Source: Pseudomonadota bacterium
Lineage (GTDB): Bacteria > Pseudomonadota > Gammaproteobacteria > Pseudomonadales > Oleiphilaceae
Reading direction: 5' to 3'
DNA length: 25,715 nucleotides
NCBI GenBank assembly: GCA_023430625.1
Contig: JAEZAA010000193.1
Coordinates: 1 to 25,715, forward strand
Part shown: positions 1 to 5,615 of the stretch, in pieces
Position numbering within the stretch: position 1 is the first letter of the stretch
Layout of the letters: each line of letters begins with the position of its first letter
Program-made: the position numbers and the translations under genes
Notes under the pieces: model-generated
What the model was told of the DNA's origin: nothing
Databases searched by the model: none
What the model saw: the letters and a program-made list of their open reading frames with translations, nothing else

Positions 1-643
1 GGATCAGGGTGTAGATCGAGGAGGTGGCAAAGGGATTGCCGCCCACCAGCAGGGAGTGGAAGGAGAACGCCTGGCGCAGGTACGGGTCCTGAATAAAGCG
101 CGAGACGATGCTGTAGACGCTGCGCCAAGCCTGCAGGCGGGCGAGCTGCGGGCCGGCCTGGATCATGTCGCGAAAGGACAGGAAGGGCACTGCGCCGAGC
201 TTGAGGTAGCCTTCCTTGAACACGGCCTGGGAATATTTCAGGAAGCGCCGGTAGCCTTCCACATCGTCCGGGTTGCGGGCGCGGATCTGGCGCTCGAGCT
301 CGGCCTGGTCGTTGAGGTAATCAAACGGCGGCGCTTCTTCCCAGCACAAGCGGTAGAAGGGCGCCACCGGCAGCAACTCCACATACTCCTCCATGGACTT
401 GCCCGCCAGGCGGAACAGCTCCTGCAAGGACGAAGGATCGGTGATGACCGTGGGTCCGGCGTCAAAGGTAAAGCCCTCATCCTCGTACACATAGGCCCGC
501 CCGCCGGGTTTATCGCGCCGCTCCAGCAGAGTGGTCTGGTAGCCACCGGCCTGCAGGCGAATCGCCAGGGCCAGGCCGCCAAAGCCGGCGCCGATGACGA
601 CCGCTCGCTTGGGTGGATGCTTCGGCGCAACGAATTGATTCAT
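1..643 (-). CDS. crtI: Phytoene desaturase CrtI, 3' part beyond window
   Basis: FAD-dependent desaturase that converts phytoene to lycopene at the inner membrane. About 214 N-terminal residues are visible and the frame is open at the window edge; full CrtI is about 490-500 residues. The start is the ATG at 643. Residues 13-30 carry the Rossmann dinucleotide-binding motif (VVIGAGFGGLALAIRL), followed by ERRDKPGGRAYV and DAGPTVITDP, all hallmarks of bacterial CrtI. A later FHSLLVGGNPF segment is also CrtI-like. Its ATG overlaps the crtY stop as ATGA, so translational coupling is likely. It is the fourth gene of the minus-strand operon fni-crtX-crtY-crtI; crtB would be expected next, outside the window. 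The family call is firm. Product specificity (four-step to lycopene) is inferred from the crtY partner. Confidence 0.95.
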   Translation of the reverse strand, partial: MNQFVAPKHPPKRAVVIGAGFGGLALAIRLQAGGYQTTLLERRDKPGGRAYVYEDEGFTFDAGPTVITDPSSLQELFRLAGKSMEEYVELLPVAPFYRLCWEEAPPFDYLNDQAELERQIRARNPDDVEGYRRFLKYSQAVFKEGYLKLGAVPFLSFRDMIQAGPQLARLQAWRSVYSIVSRFIQDPYLRQAFSFHSLLVGGNPFATSSIYTLI

Positions 644-1842
644 AAACTGGTCCTGACAGAGGGCGAAAGTGACTGGTAAGCCTGGATCTGGCCCGGCGTG
701 GCGAGCCGGGCGGCGCGCATGGCCTCGCCCAAGGGCACCGGCGGCTTGCCGGCGAGAATACGGGCCTTGTCGGCGGCGGTCAGGCGGCCTGCGTAGAAGC
801 GTTCGATCAACCCTGGCGACAACCCATAGAAGCGCTGCAACACACGCCAGCGCTGGTCGGGCGCACCAGCCAGAAACAGCATTCGGTTGAGCAGTCGGAA
901 AAAGCCCTGGCTCTCCCAGGCCTGCTGGGCTTCCTGATAGATCGCACCATGCACACAGGCAGCATCGAACTGCGCAAGTTCCGCGATGCGCTCAGCCAAA
1001 CGCACCGCGTTGGGCAGCGAATAGCCGGTGGTGGGGTGAAACAAGCCGGCGCGCAAGCCACTGCGGGGCTGGCCGGGCGCCGCTTGCCAGAATGCCTCGA
1101 AGTCGCCCGCCAGAATCAGCGGGAGCACGCCCTGCTCTTCCCGCACCAGGGCTTGCACCTGCCAGCCCCGCTGCCGGACATAGGCCTGAATCTGCTGGCG
1201 CAGCCGCTCGGGGGCCAGCCCGGGTTCATCCAGGTAATGGGTGTCTTCCACCAGCAGCCGGGTTGCGCTGAACGGCAGCAGATAGACGAAGCGGTAGCCC
1301 TGGCCCTGGGCGACGCTGGCGTCCATCAGCACCGGCTCGCTCAGCCCGTGAGGTTGCGCCAGCTCGAGCTCCTGCCCCAGAAACGCCTGGTAGCCAAGCG
1401 CCAGGTGCGGGCTGGCCTGGGCGCCACGGCCGTCGATGACAGCCCGCGCCTCGAGCTTCCGCCCGTCGGCCAGCCACACCTGGGTCGGGCTCAGTTGCAC
1501 CAGGGTCTGATTCAGCCAAAGGTCCGGCCCCAGGGCCGCACTCAGTGCGGCCGCAAAATCGGTCGAGAAGATGCTGGAATAGCCCCCTTCCAGGGTGCGC
1601 GTGCGCTGGGGAAAGATGACGCGATAGCGCTCCCAGCGGGCGCCGACCAGCGGACTGATCCAGGCTCGCTGCGATTCGGTGAGGTCGCTGTCATGGAACG
1701 ACCAGGTATGGTTGCCGCCGGCCTGTGCCGCCTGCTCGATCAGCAATATCCGCAGCTCCGGTCGTCGTCGTTTGAGGCGCAAGGCCAGCAGGCCATTGGC
1801 CAGCCCGGCACCGACCAGGATCAGGTCATAGTCGCGCGGCAT
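640..1842 (-). CDS. crtY: Lycopene beta-cyclase CrtY
   Basis: Cyclises both ends of lycopene to give beta-carotene. The product is 400 residues, close to the family size (about 380-390 in Pantoea). The chosen ATG at 1842 gives MPRDYDLILVGAGLANGLLA, placing the N-terminal FAD/NAD(P) motif (GAGLANG, residues 11-17) correctly. The open frame upstream of it is only the shadow of crtX. Other CrtY-like segments are GGNHTWSFHDSDL, the VIDGRGAQ stretch and the C-terminal GYSLPNAVRLAERIA. The gene starts inside the end of crtX (22-nt overlap), and its TGA overlaps the crtI ATG. A bacterial-type cyclase next to crtX implies the pathway runs through beta-carotene to zeaxanthin, although the hydroxylase CrtZ is not in the window. 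Confidence 0.94.
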   Translation of the reverse strand: MPRDYDLILVGAGLANGLLALRLKRRRPELRILLIEQAAQAGGNHTWSFHDSDLTESQRAWISPLVGARWERYRVIFPQRTRTLEGGYSSIFSTDFAAALSAALGPDLWLNQTLVQLSPTQVWLADGRKLEARAVIDGRGAQASPHLALGYQAFLGQELELAQPHGLSEPVLMDASVAQGQGYRFVYLLPFSATRLLVEDTHYLDEPGLAPERLRQQIQAYVRQRGWQVQALVREEQGVLPLILAGDFEAFWQAAPGQPRSGLRAGLFHPTTGYSLPNAVRLAERIAELAQFDAACVHGAIYQEAQQAWESQGFFRLLNRMLFLAGAPDQRWRVLQRFYGLSPGLIERFYAGRLTAADKARILAGKPPVPLGEAMRAARLATPGQIQAYQSLSPSVRTSL

Positions 1843-3176
1843 GACACCTGCTCCTGGCTTGTGCGATCCATGTCGAGCATCCGGTCCACGCCCGATTCGC
1901 GCTCGATGCCCACCACCCGTTCGATGCCCATCACCCGCTCGACAATGTGCGCAGCCAGGGGCGTTCCCCCGGCGGCTTCCACATCGGCCCCCAACGGCTC
2001 CAGTCGCGCACGAAATTCCGGCTCCTTCAGCAGGCGGTCGAGCTTGGCGCTGATCTCCTGGCGGGTGGCAAACCGGGGCGAGGCGCGCAGCCCCACCCCG
2101 GCATGCACCACCCGCGCCGCCGCGCCGGGATGATCGAACGCCAGCGGTAGCGCCAGGATCGGGGTGCGGGCGGCCAATGCATCCAGCACCGTGTTCAGCC
2201 CACCGTGGGAGATCACCGCCGCGGCCCGCGCCAGGGCGGCCTGCTGCGGCGCAAAATCCGTGACCCAGGTGGCTCCTTGCTGACGGAGCCGATCGGCTTG
2301 GCGCGCGTTGAGGCCACCGCAGTGCGCCAGCAACAGCTGCACATCCAGGGCGCGGCAGGCCTGGACGATGCGCCGGAACAGCCGGAAGCGCTGGCCCAGC
2401 AGGGTTCCGAACGAGGCGAACACCAGCGGCCGCCGCTCGTCCAGGCTCAGGTCGAGTTCGGGCTCGGTCTGCCGTGGAGGGCGCAATGGCCCGACCGCAT
2501 GGAAGTGCGCGGGCAAGGCCTGGCGCGGGAAATCGAAACCTCTGATGGTCTGGCTGATCTGGGCATAGGGCGACAGGCACTCGTGCAACCCGTCCCGCGC
2601 CGGCAGTCCCAAGCGCCGGGCCTGACGGGCGACCGTGTGGCGGTGGGGGCTCATGATCCAGTCGTACACCCGGGTACTGCCGGCGTAGATTTTTTCCGCC
2701 TGCTCCCCGGTTCGATAATCCATGGGCATCACCGGCAAGGGCACACCGGGCTCGCGGTTGACCGGCAGCGCGCAGGCAATCGAGACGTAAGGCAGCCCAG
2801 CCGCTTCGGCAATCAGGCCACCGGCGGCTTCCATCTGGTCGCACAGGAGAGCGTCCACCTGCAAGGCCACCAGTTTCGCCGGCACCTCCCGGCACAGCAT
2901 GTCGGTGGCACGGCTCATATCGAGCACCAGCCGGTGCAGGCCCCAGGGCCCGCCCGGTCGGGCGGCGCGCTGCAGGGTCTGGCGTAACGAGCCGCTAGGA
3001 TGGCTGTCCTGACCCACGGCACAGAATCCAACGCGCGGGTCGCTGAGCCAGGCGGCGGCTTCCGCCTGGTGAATGAAGGTGACCCGGTGGCCACGCCCGA
3101 TCAGCTCCTGGGCCAGGGCCTGCAGCACGCGGTAATGACTGGGCAGCGGCGGTGCGATCACCGCAAAATGGCTCAT
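1821..3176 (-). CDS. crtX: Zeaxanthin glucosyltransferase CrtX (GT1 family)
   Basis: Transfers glucose from UDP-glucose to the hydroxyls of zeaxanthin, giving mono- and diglucosides. The product is 451 residues, somewhat longer than typical CrtX (about 425-430). The N-terminal acceptor domain opens with HFAVIAPPLPSHYRVLQALA. The C-terminal donor domain has FASFGTLLG near residue 254, then VTDFAPQQ (about 305) and the nucleotide-sugar signature with H324-G-G-L-N-T and D348-H-P. The extra length lies in a tail from about residue 413 made of four hexapeptide repeats of the form (E/D)RxxG(I/V), described separately. The ATG overlaps the fni stop codon (ATGA), and the 3' end overlaps crtY by 22 nt. 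In this context zeaxanthin is the likely acceptor. Another hydroxylated carotenoid cannot be excluded. Confidence 0.93.
   Translation of the reverse strand: MSHFAVIAPPLPSHYRVLQALAQELIGRGHRVTFIHQAEAAAWLSDPRVGFCAVGQDSHPSGSLRQTLQRAARPGGPWGLHRLVLDMSRATDMLCREVPAKLVALQVDALLCDQMEAAGGLIAEAAGLPYVSIACALPVNREPGVPLPVMPMDYRTGEQAEKIYAGSTRVYDWIMSPHRHTVARQARRLGLPARDGLHECLSPYAQISQTIRGFDFPRQALPAHFHAVGPLRPPRQTEPELDLSLDERRPLVFASFGTLLGQRFRLFRRIVQACRALDVQLLLAHCGGLNARQADRLRQQGATWVTDFAPQQAALARAAAVISHGGLNTVLDALAARTPILALPLAFDHPGAAARVVHAGVGLRASPRFATRQEISAKLDRLLKEPEFRARLEPLGADVEAAGGTPLAAHIVERVMGIERVVGIERESGVDRMLDMDRTSQEQVSCRATMT
1870..1941 (-). repeat. Four in-frame 18-bp repeats in the crtX 3' end
   Basis: Four consecutive 18-bp units (1870-1887, 1888-1905, 1906-1923, 1924-1941) can be aligned. 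The two units nearest the coding 5' side differ at only two bases; the other two have diverged. They encode ERVMGI, ERVVGI, ERESGV and DRMLDM at about residues 413-436 of CrtX. The period is a multiple of three, so the frame is kept. This looks like local tandem duplication that extended the protein beyond the usual GT1 fold. Confidence 0.85.
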
Positions 3177-4225
3177 GGGAATGGCTCCAGGGGCACGCCG
3201 TCACGCGTCATGGGCGCCCGGCGCAAGGCATTGAGATCGGCGCTGCCGGTGCAAAAGCAGGCAATCCGCAGTTGCTGGATCACCACCTCGAAATGCTCCA
3301 CCACGGCGGCGGTGGACACCATGGCACTGGGCAGCACCGCGGCGGCCTGCCCCACCAGGTTGGCACCCAGGCGAATGGCCTTGGCCACATCGACGCCGTC
3401 ACGAATCCCGCCGGAGGCAATCAGTGGTGTCTCCGGCAGCGCCTCACGCACGGCCAGGAGTGCCTCGGCGGTGGGAATGCCCCAGCCAGCAAAGGCATCG
3501 GCGACCTGGCGTGCTGCCTCGGAACCGGCCCGTTCGGCTTCCACCCGGGCCCAGCTGGTGCCGCCGGCGCCGGCCACGTCAATCGTCGCCACCCCCGCAC
3601 CGACCAGTTGTTGCGCGACCGCCGCCGAAATGCCGGCGCCGACCTCCTTGACCACCACCGGCACCGCAAGCCCCCGCACCAGCCGCTCTATGGCCTCCAG
3701 CACACCGCGCCAGTCGCGATCCCCGCCGCGCTGCACCGCTTCCTGCAAGGGATTGAGATGCACGATCAGGGCGTCGGCGCCGATCGTGTCGACCGCGCGA
3801 CGGGCCAGATCAACGCCGGACTCGAGAATCTGGGCGGCACCGAGATTGGCCAACAGCGGCACCGAAGGGGCCAGGCGCCGCAAGTCGCGGGTCAGGCCCT
3901 CGTCATGACCCGCCTGCAAGGCAACCCGCTGGGAGCCAATCGCGAGGGCGATGCCCAGAGACTCCGCCGCTTCCGCCAGATGGCCGTTGATCGTCGCCGC
4001 CCGTCGCGCTCCTCCGGTCATGGAACTGATCAGCAAAGGCGCACGCAGGCGTTTTTGCAAAAACGGGAGGCTGAGGTCGATCTGGTCCAGATGCAGCTGG
4101 GGCAGGGCGCAGTGGGTAAAGCGGAAGCGGGCAAAGCCGGTGCTTACCGGCGCTTGCTGTTGGCGTGTGTTCAGCACGATATCCAGATGGTCGTTCTTGC
4201 GCTCGACCAGATCTCCATGAGTCAT
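3173..4225 (-). CDS. fni: Type 2 isopentenyl-diphosphate delta-isomerase
   Basis: FMN- and NAD(P)H-dependent enzyme interconverting IPP and DMAPP, the starter units for GGPP. The product is 350 residues from the ATG at 4225. This start has an AAGGA Shine-Dalgarno 9 nt upstream and gives the family-typical N-terminus MTHGDLVERKNDHLDI. A TTG further upstream at 4258 lies inside the promoter region and was not used. Diagnostic segments are RKNDH near the start, ISSMTGG, the GSQR flavin motif, VHLNPLQEAVQRGGD, VVKEVGAGIS, DVAGAGGTSW and ASGGIRDG, consistent with a TIM-barrel Fni. It is the first gene of the minus-strand crt operon and overlaps crtX by 4 nt. The type 2 enzyme is also found in other bacterial crt clusters such as those of Pantoea agglomerans. 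Confidence 0.95.
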   Translation of the reverse strand: MTHGDLVERKNDHLDIVLNTRQQQAPVSTGFARFRFTHCALPQLHLDQIDLSLPFLQKRLRAPLLISSMTGGARRAATINGHLAEAAESLGIALAIGSQRVALQAGHDEGLTRDLRRLAPSVPLLANLGAAQILESGVDLARRAVDTIGADALIVHLNPLQEAVQRGGDRDWRGVLEAIERLVRGLAVPVVVKEVGAGISAAVAQQLVGAGVATIDVAGAGGTSWARVEAERAGSEAARQVADAFAGWGIPTAEALLAVREALPETPLIASGGIRDGVDVAKAIRLGANLVGQAAAVLPSAMVSTAAVVEHFEVVIQQLRIACFCTGSADLNALRRAPMTRDGVPLEPFP

Positions 4226-4257
4226 CAGAGGCTGTCCTTGGCTCGGATCCAAACGCA

Positions 4258-4294
4258 ATAACAGCTAGCGTTGAGGACAGTATACTGTTGTCAA
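4258..4294. promoter_or_regulatory. Divergent crtE/fni promoter with 24-bp operator-like palindrome
   Basis: The gap between fni and crtE is 120 bp. It holds the perfect palindrome ACAGTATACTGT at 4277-4288, extended by TTGA/TCAA arms to 4271-4294 with only two mismatched pairs on each side between core and arms. Reading plus, ATAACA (4258-4263), a 17-bp spacer and TATACT (4281-4286) form a credible crtE promoter with a leader of about 50 nt. Reading minus, the arm at 4289-4294 reads as a consensus TTGACA -35 towards fni, but no good -10 is visible 16-19 bp further. A dimeric regulator bound here could cover both promoters. The regulator is unknown and is not encoded in the window. Confidence 0.55.
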
Positions 4295-4345
4295 ATTTGG
4301 CGTAAGAACCGCAACTCAAGGGCCCGACAGGGAGCTTCGTCGACC

Positions 4346-5302
4346 ATGGCAACATCTCCAGCCAACGCCATTCATAGCGGTGCAGACCAGATCAGCCGGG
4401 CAGACCCGTGGAGCGGACTGCGCACCACCATCGACCAGCGCCTGGCCGATCTGTTAGCAGGGACCGACGCCGACTGCGAACCACTCACCCAGGCCATGCG
4501 CCGCAGCACCCTGGCGGCGGGCAAGCGGATCCGGCCGATGCTGCTGGTGTTGGCGGCCCGCGGCCTGGGCTGTCATTCGCCGGCTCTGCTCGACCTGGGC
4601 TGTGCCCTGGAGATGGTCCATACCGCCTCGCTGATTCTCGATGACCTGCCCTGCATGGACAACGCCAGCCTGCGCCGGGGCCTGCCCAGCCTGCACCGCT
4701 GCGTGGGCGAGGACGTGGCGACCCTGGCCGCCGTGGCGCTGCTGGCGCGGGCGTTTGCGCTGGTGGCCGCCGTGCCGGATGTGCCGGACCGGGCGCGCAC
4801 CCAGATGGTCGGGTACCTGGCCGAGGCGGTCGGTAGCCAGGGCCTGGGCCGGGGCCAGTATGAAGACCTCCATGCGAGCTGCCGGCCACGACCGCCCCAG
4901 GCTGTGGCCCTGACCAATCATTTGAAGACCGGCATTCTGTTCGATGCCGCCATGCGCATGGCGGCCAGGACCGCCGGCGCCGACGCATCGACGGAAAGCG
5001 CGCTGCGCCTTTTTGCCCGCGAGCTGGGCCAGGCCTTTCAGTTGTTCGACGACCTCACCGATGACCGCGCCGACCAGGGCAAGGACCCCCATCAGGATGC
5101 GGGCAAATCGACGCTGGTGGCGCTGCTCGGCGTCAGTGCCGCGCGTCAGCGCCTGGCGGAACACCTGAGCGAGGCGGAGCGCCTGTTGGCGCAGGTCTAT
5201 GGGGCCGATCAACCCCTGAGGCAGTTTACGGGCGTCCTGTTTGCGCGATTCCAAGCCGCGCTGGCCGAGCCCGCCGATGCGGCACTGGCTCCGGCGCTCT
5301 AG
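4346..5302 (+). CDS. crtE: Geranylgeranyl diphosphate synthase CrtE
   Basis: Trans-prenyltransferase that condenses FPP or DMAPP with IPP to the C20 precursor of phytoene. The product is 318 residues from the ATG at 4346, with a GGGAG element 11 nt upstream; the frame is open further upstream, but that part overlaps the promoter. The first Asp-rich motif is DDLPCMD at residues 99-105 and the second is FDDLTDD at 234-240. The basic AGKRIRPML (58-66) and GQYEDL segments also fit polyprenyl synthases. An IspA-type FPP synthase is the main alternative. The location opposite fni-crtX-crtY-crtI and the short DDxxxxD spacing, as in Pantoea CrtE, favour GGPP synthesis. It is transcribed away from the rest of the cluster, unlike the usual crtE-first operon. 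Confidence 0.92.
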   Translation: MATSPANAIHSGADQISRADPWSGLRTTIDQRLADLLAGTDADCEPLTQAMRRSTLAAGKRIRPMLLVLAARGLGCHSPALLDLGCALEMVHTASLILDDLPCMDNASLRRGLPSLHRCVGEDVATLAAVALLARAFALVAAVPDVPDRARTQMVGYLAEAVGSQGLGRGQYEDLHASCRPRPPQAVALTNHLKTGILFDAAMRMAARTAGADASTESALRLFARELGQAFQLFDDLTDDRADQGKDPHQDAGKSTLVALLGVSAARQRLAEHLSEAERLLAQVYGADQPLRQFTGVLFARFQAALAEPADAALAPAL

Positions 5303-5560
5303 CTGCTAGCCGCTATCCACTCTCCATTCTCCGCTCTCAGGCGTCGATCAGGGCGGCGCCGAGCGCCCTGGAGCTGACCGAAATTTCTCGACGCCCCGCT
5401 TCCAAAGCCAATGCGCCGGGGCTGGCGTCGGCCTAGACTGGTCGCCCCCTGTTCACATTTCTCTTCATGCCAGGGACGGTATGCTTTTCTCCGCGGCTTC
5501 CGCGCCTCTCTCCTGAGCCTTCTGCGCCAACGGCATTCAACCGCTGCCTGGCGGGCGCAA

Positions 5561-5582
5561 AATTGTGTTACAAGTCTCACCG
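5561..5582 (+). promoter_or_regulatory. Candidate CRP/Vfr site upstream of cyaA, in the 313-bp gap after crtE
   Basis: The region 5303-5615 contains no gene I can support. Near its 3' end, TGTGT-N6-TCTCA (5564-5579) matches the CRP half-sites TGTGA and TCACA at four of five bases each, centred about 45 bp before the cyaA ATG. A TATACT hexamer lies at 5603-5608 without a recognisable -35. Earlier, at 5349-5370, a 7-bp perfect stem with an 8-nt loop follows crtE but has no T-run, so it is a poor intrinsic terminator. Autoregulation of cyaA by cAMP-CRP is known in enterobacteria; its presence here is an inference. Confidence 0.3.
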
Positions 5583-5615
5583 GCGCTGTCGAGGCGGTCG
5601 CCTATACTCCTACCT

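Noticed and set aside
949..3908. Several long plus-strand open frames opposite crtY, crtX and fni
   Set aside because: Antisense shadows of carotenoid genes whose active-site motifs are all on the minus strand.
5349..5370. Hairpin after crtE considered as a terminator
   Set aside because: The 7-bp stem is perfect, but no T-run follows in either direction.
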